DNA from: Chimonanthus salicifolius
Lineage: Eukaryota; Streptophyta; Magnoliopsida; Laurales; Calycanthaceae
Assembly (NCBI GenBank): GCA_013350335.1
Contig: CM023540.1
Coordinates: 14,823,828 to 14,887,827 of the forward strand
Reading direction: 5' to 3'
Length of the DNA: 64,000 bases
Both the position numbers and the translations under genes were made by a program. Under the pieces are notes generated by a model that was given only the letters and a program-made list of their open reading frames with translations, was not told the origin of the DNA and made no database searches. The first letter of the stretch is position 1. Each line of letters begins with the position of its first letter. This document shows, one piece after another, positions 18,834-37,402 of this stretch.

Positions 18834-21800
18834 TAAAAATAAAAACCCTAATATAAGGGTGGCAATGGGCCAAGTTGGGTGAGGTTCGAGTTGAGTTGCC
18901 TATAGTTAATTACATATATTTTGTTTGACTCAACCAAACCTAGATTTTTAACTACTGAATTATCCGAACCTAATTCAAATTTTATTTTGTTAAACCCAAC
19001 TTCAACCAACCCGAATTTCTATTAAAAATTTGAAACTATAAACTCTAGGTGTTAATGTTGTTGTCATCGAATTGGTCGATATTGAGTTTTATAGGTTTAT
19101 ACTCAATTGAGACTAGATGATCACGAATAAAACTCTACACAATAAAATACTTGTCTCTGTATGCCTTGATGTGTCTATAATTTTATTTTTATTAGTTAAT
19201 AAACCAATAACAGTATTGTCACAATAAATTACCCACTCTATCCCATTTTAGTTGTCTTATTTTAAAATTTTGAATTTTTAAGGAAAGACTGTCAAAAGGC
19301 TTATGAGCTTCTCTCAAACATCCTTTTTAATTCTTCCAAAATGCATATAAGATAACTATTTTAAGACAGTTTCAAAATACATATGAGACAATTAAATTGG
19401 GACAGAAAGAATATTAGTTAGTTGTTTTAAGAAGCCTGAATACAATCTTAAAAATTAAATTATTAGCCGTTTGAAAATAAAGATCTTGAGGTGACATTCT
19501 ATATGCAAGTAACTTGAGAAATTGCCTCATCAGTCATCACTTGTCATTCATTCATCATTTCCAATACAATCTTCGCACGTTGGCCCTTTGACATTACCTC
19601 TCTTTACTGAGCATTGGAGTGGCTCTAATTCAAGTCATCTTCAAAACTAGTAGACAATTTTATTTAAATAAGCTTTGCACAATGACTTTAGTATTTCTAA
19701 AATTCAATCTATGAAGATCTCAATACCAATTAAAAACGAGGTATTGTTTATACCTTTGATTTTAAAATTCTTAGCAAGTAATAATAAAGTTACTCGGTTA
19801 CTCCTATTGATTTTCATACATACACATCCATCAACTCTCTTTTTTTAATCTAAAAGATTCTTTATCACTTTTTTGAAAATCTAAAAGATAGTATTTCCTA
19901 AAAGATGTCATTATGAATAATGAATTACGAGATAAAACAAAATAAAATTATAAATTATATAATTATTCTCAAAAAAATTATTTGAGATGATTTGGATATG
20001 TAGAAGTTCAGAGACAACCATAGTATGTAGCATCAAGAGATTATAAGTTATAGGTATTAAGAGGAGTGATGTACCATTGAAAATAAAGAGGGAATTGATA
20101 TAAAAAGAATCAATAGAAAGTGGAGTGATTGATCATATAGTTTATGATATGGTTAAATAGAGAAATATGAATAAAAAACTTATTTGCTTTAAAGAAAATG
20201 TTTACATAGGATCCGACAGAGAAGTAAAACTCGAAAATCATCACTAAAAATCCCATCTATTTCTAGTTGGATTTTCAAGTTCTAATATTCTATTTGACCC
20301 TCATAAATCTTATGCTCAATCACCCCACTGTATTTCATTTCTTTCTTTGTTCCTTTCCTTTATATTTTCACTAGTTCACCTTTCTCCTTCTACATGTAAT
20401 TTGTAACCTCTCAACAGTACATACTTTACGTTATGTATACTCTTTTGCTTATATGCCCAAACTAAATATCTAATACAATACTACATATGTTAAAAACCTT
20501 TAACTAATCAAATTACAAAATATACAATACAATGACGTTAAAATCCAAGCTTACTTGTTTATAAAATATACTAAAAATTTGAACAGAAACCAAGACAACA
20601 TGGGTAAGTGTGTCATATGGATAGCCTAATTCTAACTTGCTCATATTAGATTGAAGTTACTAATTTCTTATTCTTCTTTTGACACACCCCTAATCCAACA
20701 CATTCTCATGACCTCAACCCATTTTTAATTTGAGGCAAGCAAATTAGATTAGGTTAATTTGGTTACAAGTCAATTCGTTTAAATAAGTGCACAATTAATT
20801 CTATATACAATGTACATTATATTTTCGTGTAATGAGTAAAGAGATATTCATAAAAATAAGTTTCCATTACCAAAATCCCACGGTGTATCACACTAGCCGT
20901 GGGGCTCAAGAATCCTATGCAAGTTCGATATCCCGTGGCGTAAATCACCTGTCAACTTGTGAGGGTATGGGTCATGTAGGTCCAGTGGAGTAATTGGTCG
21001 CCAATATGGGGTGGTATCATTAAGTCTAAAACACTAACAAATAAATATATAGAAAATGAGGTATATATAAATATAATTTCAGTAATTTAAGTGAATTGGA
21101 GCACATAAAGTTTGATTCTATTTCAACTCAAATTAAAAACGAGTCAAGTTTTTGACCTGATCAAATTTGTGTTTTAAATAGGTGAGTTAGCTATTTGCCC
21201 AACCATATTTAGATAAGGTTAATCTATATTAGATTGATTCTAATTCGAGTTTTATTCCTACCAAGAACCTGACTTCCATCATATTGTATATTAAGACTAG
21301 ACAAGAGCTCTAAATTGTGAGAAGAAAATTACTAATGTACCCATTAATAGTAAATCATTTTAATGACCCAGCCATGTCTTTTGGGTGTGTCCAGGCCTTG
21401 GCCCAATTCATTATTGTAGGGCTTGAGTCTGGGCCAGACAAAATTGATCCAAATTAGTCTGGGGTTAAACCTGCAATTTAACTGGGCCAAGCTTATTTTT
21501 GGGGTTTACAAGGGCCATGGATTTAAATCTCGGTTTTCTGAAGGTCGAGATATCTCGGCTGATACAATAGGTATTGGCCAAAGAAAAAAGAAATTGATCG
21601 AATATCTCAACTGATATTTGTCCATATCAGACGAATTTCGGCCAATATTTATATTTTTTATTTTAAAAAAATCTTTTTTTAAAAAAAATTTCAAAAATAA
21701 AAGCCACCAAAATTTAAAAAAAAATAAAATTTGAAAAGAAAAAAAAATCTCGTCGATTCAGCCTATTTTTGGACCCCTGTTGAGGGCTCGTTTGAGTCTG

Positions 21801-21894
21801 GCCCAAGTTGCAGGTCATTTTACATGAAGGGTTATTTCAGTTATTTTCTTCAAAATGAGGGAATTTTTTACACTGTTCAAAACAAAATAAACCC
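18834..21894. other. Long intergenic region with old repeat fragments
   Basis: 18855-19040 opens with TAAGGGTGGCAATGGGCC and holds CAACC/GGTT words like a MITE end; a matching partner may lie near 21110-21262 (ends TATTCCTACC-like), but no duplication was confirmed. 19980-20165 (TTTGGATATGTAGAAG, GTTTATGATATGG) matches in broken form the 3' part of the RTE LINE annotated in PRMT3 intron 1. 20870-21030 has a GTTCGATATCC box that could be a SINE promoter remnant. 21520-21780 holds a TCGAGATATCTCGGCTGATAC-type repeat. No gene is supported. Confidence 0.45.
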
Positions 21895-21980
21895 CCGTCG
21901 CTTTCATTTCATCTCCCTCCTCTCAAACTCCTCTAGGGTTTTTCCAGGGTTTTAGCCACCCAAGTCGATTCTTAATATCA
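21895..21980 (+). promoter_or_regulatory. Probable 5' UTR and core promoter region of PRMT3 with telo-box
   Basis: Pyrimidine-rich CATCTCCCTCC leads to TAGGGTTT at 21934-21941, the reverse of the plant telo-box AAACCCTA, which is common near the start of plant genes for ribosome and translation functions. A second AGGGTTTT lies at 21947. No clear TATA box was identified. The extent of the UTR is inferred. Confidence 0.4.
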
Positions 21981-30218
<8,238 letters not shown>

Positions 30219-30640
30219 TATGGTTTATTTGATGACTGAAATTCAAGTGAAAAGCTCATGCACGTTCTTGTTTTGTCCTTAGTTATGTAACTTGTATTTT
30301 TTGCTAGGTTGAATATATGGTTATTTAATCATTTCCATTGTGTTTTTTTTTCATATCCTTGTTTAATTGATTGTGAGAGCGAGATTTTTTGCATGATATA
30401 TGCTCTCTTTTTGAGGCAATTAGGTAGGTAAGATTGCCGATTTGAATTAATACTGTAAGAAAGGAGGTATTAGGTTATAGAGGCAATATGATTTTGGGTA
30501 TTTTGTATAGAATCTTTTATGTTTTAGGCCAATTATATATATAAAGGAATATGGTTTTTCTTCAACTCCGGCTTGAAAACCAAACCCGTATTGAACCAGC
30601 TGGGGATTCCTACTGATGATTTATGCATACTCTTTTGATC
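30219..30640 (+). other. 3' flank of PRMT3, probable 3' UTR
   Basis: AT-rich sequence follows the TGA. TTGTAACTTG-like and TTATTTAATCATTT stretches at about 30290-30340 could hold polyadenylation signals, but no unambiguous AATAAA was seen. No other gene is supported. Confidence 0.4.
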
Positions 30641-31060
30641 TGAGAAGAAAACCAATTAACACCTGATTCAGCTGTTCCAATAGAGCTAACAATAATGGCA
30701 TCGACAAGCTGTTAGTTGACAAAATCATCCACCATAATACCTGCCTAGCGGGAGCCTACTAACAATGCATTGAGCAAAATCTTTGTGGTTTCTGTTCTTT
30801 GCCAATCACCTGCGATGACGGCAACCTTGCTATCTTCATTGGCATTCAATGGATCCTGAGCTGTTTGCTTAAAAATGAGCTACAATGCCGACTTCACTGG
30901 CAGCTATCTATCTCTTCTACAAGATGGAAATACAGGATCCATACCCAAGCGATATCCGAGTCTCCGAGCTCCTGTTAAAACTTGGTGTCGCAAACAATCA
31001 AAGCATCAATGAGTGGTGCCTGTACTTGTAGAGGAACAGAAGTCGTTGAATCGCTCATGT
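30641..31060 (-). pseudogene. Unrecognised broken coding-like sequence
   Basis: The minus strand gives protein-like pieces in shifting frames: an ATG at 31058 with MSDSTTSVPLQVQAPLIDAL then a stop, VAVIAGDWQRTETTKILLNA near 30820-30750, and MVDDFVN-stop-QLVDAIIVSS near 30730-30690. Composition is less AT-rich than the surroundings. I do not recognise the family. It may be a decayed retrogene or part of an unknown repeat. The plus strand has no better frame. Confidence 0.3.
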
Positions 31061-31138
31061 AATTAAAATTTTGATACTATAGCCTCTCAGGCTGTGGGAT
31101 TTGTCTTCTTATTTGGTTCTTGACTTGCCCCGGACTGT

Positions 31139-31554
31139 GGGGTTGCTTTCTTTTTAAACTTTACTGCATCAGGTTTCTGTCTTCACTGATGTTATAATAG
31201 CCTTGTATATTTTCCCCCCTCTTGAATGATGTTTATCTAAATGGGGTTGCTTTCTTTTTAAACTTTACTGCATCAGGTTTCTGTCTTCACTGATGTTATA
31301 ATAGCCTTGTATATTTTCCCCCCTCTTGAATGATGTTTATCTAAATGGGGTTGCTTTCTTTCTAAACTTTACTGCATCAGGTTTCTGTCTTCACTGATGT
31401 TATAATAGCCTTGTATATTTTCCCCCCTCTTGAATGATGTTTATCTAAATGGGGTTGCTTTCTTTTTAAACTTTACTGCATCAGGTTTCTGTCTTCACTG
31501 ATGTTATAATAGCCTTGTATGTTTTCCTACCTCTTGAATGATGTTTATCTAAAT
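31139..31554. repeat. Four tandem copies of a 104-bp unit
   Basis: Units start at 31139, 31243, 31347 and 31451 with an exact 104-bp step. Units 1-3 differ by about one base (TTTTTAAAC/TTTCTAAAC); unit 4 has a few changes near its end (GTTTTCCTACC). Each contains GCATCAGGTTTCTGTC and TTTCCCCCCTCTTGAATG. Confidence 0.93.
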
Positions 31555-32274
31555 CGTTAATTTTTTTTTTTTTTTAGATTTTCTACTATTGCACTTTCAG
31601 CCTTGAGTTTTAAAGATTGATTGCAATTAGATTTTTCAATATCTATTTTGAAATAAATGAACAATGACTTTGGTAGGCCTTGTTTTGGCCAATATTGGTG
31701 TAGGTGAATTTACAAAATGCCAGGACGTTTTTGGCGGTGGGGCACAAGGGCCCATATAGGATCCACTTTATGTTAGATGGGTCTACTAAAATTAGTTCTT
31801 TTTTTTTAAATTTTGAACCAGTCTTTTTATTTTCATGATAAATCAAAATATGTATCTAATGATTCATTTTTAATCTTAAAAATCAGTAGGTAACTTCATG
31901 ATAAAAATATTAATTTCCATTTAAAAAAATAGTAGCCTCCATGATAATTTCTTCATTTATGTATTTTTTGTGATCATCAAGTATGACTCACCATTTGACA
32001 CGACCCATTAGCCCAGGTATCTGCCAGAGCTGCCTCATTGGACCTGAGAAAGACAACAAAGGAGAATATTGTATGAAGTTTGTCATTTTGTCCCATCCTA
32101 ACCATCTTGGTTTTGTCCCGTAAGAGATACAAGATCATTTTTTATTAGTTAGATGAGAGGTCTGAATACTTTATTCTTAAAAAAATAAAAACAAGAAAAT
32201 AAAATTGTTAAGATTGTTGTTTGATCCCTCGAATTTTACAATTGACATCATTAGTTCCTTGAGACTTTAAGAAC
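31555..32274. other. Intergenic DNA without supported gene
   Basis: AT-rich, with a T15 run at about 31561. No element boundaries are recognisable. Confidence 0.5.
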
Positions 32275-32282
32275 ATTCTATC

Positions 32283-32738
32283 TAGGGGTGAAACTCGGGT
32301 TGGATTGTGGCCCGAACCTGCATGACCCGACCCGAAAATCATACGGGTCGGGTCATGAAAGTCAGGTCAGTGGATTGGGTCAGGTTGAGAACTACAGAAA
32401 CCAATATTGAATTCAGGTCGGGTTGAGTTGAGCGATTTTTAAGTTAACCCAACCCGACCCGACCCGGTAAAAAGTAAGCTAAAGTAGGTTCAAAATTCGG
32501 GTTGGGTTGGGTTGAGAGATTTTTAAGTTAACCCAACCCGACCCGACCCAGTAAAAAATAGGTTAAAGTAGGTTCAAAATTCGGGTCGGGTTGGGTTGAG
32601 AGATTTTTAAGTTAACCCAACCCGACCCGACCCGGTAAAAAGTAGGCTAAAGTAGGTTCAAAATGCAGGTCAGGTTGGGTTTCGGGTTAAGTCGGGTTAT
32701 AATTCGGGTTGAGTCAAGACGTCCCGATTTCAACCCTA
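32283..32738. mobile_element. hAT-like MITE of the ACCCG family with perfect 8-bp target duplication
   Basis: The ends TAGGGGTGAAACTCGGG and CCCGATTTCAACCCTA are inverted. ATTCTATC is found on both sides (32275-32282 and 32739-32746). The 456-bp interior contains an 84-bp tandem repeat (GATTTTTAAGTTAACCC cores at 32434, 32518 and 32602). It is related to the MITE at 18430-18825 by motif content. No coding capacity. Confidence 0.88.
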
Positions 32739-32845
32739 ATTCTATCTCTAGATGAAATGGAAATGCGGCTTTGCTAGGGTATTGGAATTTGTTGGATCCG
32801 TAGAGAAGCCAATTAAGTCGTATACAATTAGTTGGATGTTCTAAG

Positions 32846-33320
32846 TAGTGCTATTAAAGCTGGACTGAACTGCGGTCGAACTGCCGGTCTGACCGAAACC
32901 GGCGTAACTGCGGTTCGGTCCAACCGAAAAATTGAATTTTCGGCTGAATTGCAAAAAAGCGTTGTGAACTGCAAAAAACCGCCGTGAACTGTATAAAACC
33001 ACAATCCGAGAACGGTTCACAACATTTGAATTTTTTTTTTTAAATTCCCCTTCAAAATATCAAAAATTAATATTAAAAAATAGATATATTTGAAATTTAA
33101 AAGTTTCTTACCATTTCTATCCCATATCTTTTACCATTTTGATATATTACTTAGAGTTTGAATGCTATTTGTAATATTTATATTAAAATTGTTTATATTA
33201 ATGTTATATGTAATATTTATATTAAATTATTATTTGACCGGTTTTGACCGCGGTTGAATGCGGTTGAACTTAAAATGCTTCAAAGACGATTAGTTAGACG
33301 GCCCGGTTCTGATAACATTG
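32846..33320. mobile_element. MITE with TAGTGCTATTAAAGC ends and perfect 8-bp target duplication
   Basis: The left end TAGTGCTATTAAAGCTGGAC pairs with the reverse complement of the right end, CAATGTTATCAGAACCGGGC. GTTCTAAG flanks both sides (32838-32845 and 33321-33328). The interior has GAACTGCGGTCGAACTG and TTGACCGCGGTTGAATG words facing each other and an AT-rich centre. The 8-bp duplication suggests hAT. Confidence 0.82.
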
Positions 33321-34496
33321 GTTCTAAGATACCAAGACACCTTAGTATAAAAAAAATAACATATAATTTAACAACCTTATGTCCATCTACACCACTTTGA
33401 GCCTTACAAGCTCTGGCTGACATATCGGATCTTATTGTAAACTGTTTTCTTGGCATTTACTTCTTCATATCAGTTTTGTTCTTTTTACAAAGGTCATGCA
33501 TGTAGCTGGTGTCTTTCTAATTTCCCAATGCTTAACAATAAATATTTACTTGTTTATTATATGGGTCAGGTTTGTCATGTACTTAGGTCTGGGCTGACCG
33601 AGTTAGTTTAGCTATGGGTTTAGGTTGGGTCAACTCATTTAATAAATTTGCCATGTCAATTCGTTTAAAAAATGGCTTGGGTTTTGTGCAAGATAGGTTG
33701 GTCAATCATTTTATAAATGGGACAAAGGTTGAATCAACCCATTTAAGGTTGTTCATACACTCGGATCAAAGTTGAATCATTTAAAAAGTGATTTAGGTTA
33801 TGCATGGGTCAGATCAACCCCATTTATGTTAGATTGTAGCAACCCATTTAACAAGTGGGCCATGTTTGGTATGAGTTGGGATTGAGTTAAGATTTTAATA
33901 ATTGGGCTAAATTAGGTCGACCCATTTTAGTTTGGTTGTCAACACGGATTGGCTCAACCATTTAATAAATGGGTCAAGACCTATTACGCATTCAGTTGGG
34001 TCAAGCCATTTATCTTAGTTAGGTCAGATTTATTTATTTAATAAATAGATTAAACTAAATTAACTCATTTAAACTTAGTTAGATTGTATTATTTTATTTA
34101 ACAAATGGTTAAGTTAGATATTTATATGATCAAAGTCTTTAAGATTTAATAGATTAAGTCTCTGAAGGAGTATTTTGTAAATGTTCATAAAAAAGTGCTT
34201 TCCCATAGGTCAGGGTGGGAAAAATTTAAACTATTTTTCTAAATTTTTTTTTTGCCTTGAGTATCTAGGTCTGACTGCATCCATCTATTAATTCTTTTGA
34301 TTGTAAAATAGGAATCACTTTGACAAACATTGTGAAGGCATCTGGATCAACCTAGACGTTTGGTAACCTGGCCATTCTCATATTGGCAATTATTTCTTTT
34401 ATTTATAGATATTTTGATTTCATTTAATTATCAAATGCCATGTATTTCAATTTTAGCCACCAAAATTTTAGGAAGCAGCTCAACGGCAAAAAAGGG
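33321..34496. repeat. Region rich in AACCCATTTAA/AAATGGGTC words
   Basis: From about 33560 to 34110, GGTTGGGTCAACC-like and CATTTAATAAATGGG-like segments alternate every 40-70 bp, forming many short inverted pairs. This looks like a decayed MITE or internally repetitive element. I could not find terminal duplications. The rest holds nothing recognisable. Confidence 0.45.
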
Positions 34497-36079
34497 TGAG
34501 GGGGTGAATTGGATCTATGATAAACTTTTCTTTCTTTATTTACACATACTGGAAATGCATTAAAGTATAAATAAATTGACAAGGTGAGAAGAGACGCAGA
34601 GAATGAACCCGATATTTTTACGAGATTCGACATCCTGTCTACGTCCTCGCCTCAAGTATACCACTTGAGGATTCAATCCGTTATTGCTCCTTCTTCACAG
34701 GTGGAGAAGTAAACCGTAACAACGCTGGGATAGAGAACACTTCTCTGGTTGAATCAGTAGGGTCAAACCGACTCTTTACCGGTCTTTTTCAAATAAAGAG
34801 AACATTACAAGTATAGATCAGGAGAAGTTTTAGAAAGACAAAATAAGGCTTTCTAAGAGTTGCTAAATATGATTTTCACACAACTCCGATAATATAGTCA
34901 GGTATTTGGTATGTCTAAGCTAGTGAGATTAACAAGGATCTTTTGCAAGATATGAAGTTTGTTCCTTTTTTAATTTTATGATCTCAACATGGGATTCATA
35001 AATCAAGGAAATAGATGTGCAAAAGATTCAAGTGCTTTTGAATGGGTGAAGGGCATTCAAGAGAATTTGCATGAAAAACAAGGCTTGCATTATATAGAAA
35101 TTCAGGCATAAGACCATTGACAAGCATTGAATGCAAATATGGCCGTTGGGAACAACATTAAATGCAATTCAAAATTACTGTTGCCGTAGACCGATAACCC
35201 TCTCCCAATGAGCAGTCTCTTACTCTCCCCCAAATTCAAATTTCAAAACAAAGGGTAAGTTTTTCGTTACACAATGACCAACAACCGATCTTAACTAGGA
35301 GCACTGCAGAATAACAGTTGCATGGTCCGGTCACCCGTTCATCAAGGAACGACGGACCGCTCTTAATTGAGAGTAAATGATGTTTTTAGTTTATAAACTG
35401 GTCGTACGCTCAATTAGGGGCGGTGGCTTTCTTTCAGGTTAAGGTGTAAGTATTGCTCTGCATCTCAAGGACAAGTTGTCTGTTCCATGGTACCAGTGGT
35501 CTGATATCTCGTGTTTTCCAGTTCTTTATATTTTGTTCCTTTCTTAAGTCAGGAGGATATGCCCAACTAATATAGGATCCTAACCAACAAGTATATTTTA
35601 AGTCATTAGGGTCCTAGGGTCTATCTAAGTTAGATCTGAGCCATGGTGAATCATAATGAGTAACATTACAAAATAAGTTCCTAAATACACACAGCTAGAT
35701 CTATGGACACACACATTTGATCTTTGATCATCAATCTTCATTAATGCAAGTTGTGAGCCAAGTGATCGACAACCAATCTTCAATCTTCTCTGGCCATCTT
35801 CATTCTTCATGGGTAGTCCCATTCTTGAGTCTTCAAAGTCCATTTTTGATGTTTGATCTCCGGTGTGTGACTTTGAAAGGACATACGCATTTGATCATCA
35901 GGGTTCTTCTTGTGGCTTGATGTCCAACAATCTCCGGTGAAATGGCATATGTGATTCTTGGATAAGATTACATGATATCCAATACATGTCTCATAGTGCA
36001 TGAATCCTATTATTAAGATAAATCATGCTTAAACATAGAGTTAGCACTGTACATCAATGGCTTTGTCATCATCAAAACA
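34497..36079 (-). mobile_element. Probable solo LTR (or LTR fragment) of a copia-type element
   Basis: On the minus strand the segment opens TGTTTTGATGATGACAAAGCC and closes CAATTCACCCCCTCA. These are start and end signatures common in a class of plant LTRs. No adjoining primer-binding site, polypurine tract or coding region was found, and no convincing target duplication, so borders are provisional. Short open frames inside are not genes. Confidence 0.45.
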
Positions 36080-37126
36080 TCATGTATAATCATGGTATAA
36101 AACCCTTGGAGATAACAAATACATATTGTATCCTCGTACAAAATGTGTAGAGGCCGTATTGGCCAATAATTTGGCTGATATATAGTGGACATAATCGGTT
36201 GATACAAATTTTTTAATTTAACAAAAAAACTGTTTTGTCCATTTTTCTAGCTGAATATTGCACCATGTATGATTTTAAAAAGATTTAGAAATAAGTTTTT
36301 CAATTGTGAAAGGTATTTGTCAATTTGAAACATTTTTCTCTTTAAAGTTGATCATTTTGAATTATTTTCATCAATTTATTTGAATTTTGACTCTAAGATA
36401 ATATAATGTTAGGGATTTTTTGAGAAATTAATTTAATGAAATAATATTCAATGCTTATGGAATTCAATAAAAAATGTCTTAATATGATTGCTATAGTTTG
36501 TAAAGTGTTTATGTGATTTTCTTTTTTTTGAAAAACTAATAAAAATTGAGTTTTCTATGATACTTTCCATTTTAGAGTTCTTTTGAAAAAATTAATGAAA
36601 TAATATACATATTTTTATGAGATTAAATAAACAGCACTTTGTGTGATTGATATTGTTTTTAGAGCTTATGTGCAATTTTATATTTTTTTATGATAAAAAT
36701 TTATAAATATAATAGAAGATACATGTCATTATAAGATATTAGACTAAATGAATTACATATTAGATGTCTCTCATTTTGATCTCCTATTTTTTTTAAAAAA
36801 TTTAGTATTTTTTAAATGTTTAGAACATACTTCTTTCATATAAAAAATGATTATTAAAGATCTAATATTCTATAAAACGATATTTTTTAATTAAAAATAT
36901 GTCTACACTAGATTTTTTATTTTTTCATATTTTTCTAAACAATAAAAAGAGAGAAATCATATTGGTAATACGCTTCAACCACCAAATTTTATACCATTGT
37001 AATGACGAGGTTCGTGAGACGCAAGTCGGGTAATTTTCTACTCTGTTTCCCTACTCTATCTATCTAACTGCCTATCTATACAGTTGCAGAGACGTCGCTT
37101 ACTCGCTTGTGAAGAAGGCAAGGAAA
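36080..37126 (+). other. AT-rich intergenic region and putative TRAX upstream region
   Basis: 36230-36960 is very AT-rich with loosely repeated GAAATAATAT and TTTTGAGAAA words. 37034-37126 is open in the TRAX frame but has no ATG. A pyrimidine tract followed by ATACAG (37078-37083) or TTGCAG (37082-37087) could be a splice acceptor of a 5' exon. Confidence 0.4.
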
Positions 37127-37341
37127 ATGGCGACAGATTGTGCAATGAAAGAGGGGTTTGAGAAGTACGCGGATTACTTAAATCGATTGGTACTACTCTC
37201 TTCCCATCTACATTTCGCCCTATTTTTTCCATTTCCTGTCTTCTTTTTTTTCTTTTTCTTTTGCCCTTTTGATTCCATTGAGATCAAGTTTCAGAATTCA
37301 GCGCTATATGACAGATAACTAAAAATGAGGAGATTTTGATC

Positions 37342-37402
<61 letters not shown>

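Noticed and set aside
31139..31554. CRISPR-like spacing of direct repeats
   Set aside because: Units are contiguous 104-bp tandem copies without unique spacers, in a plant nuclear context.
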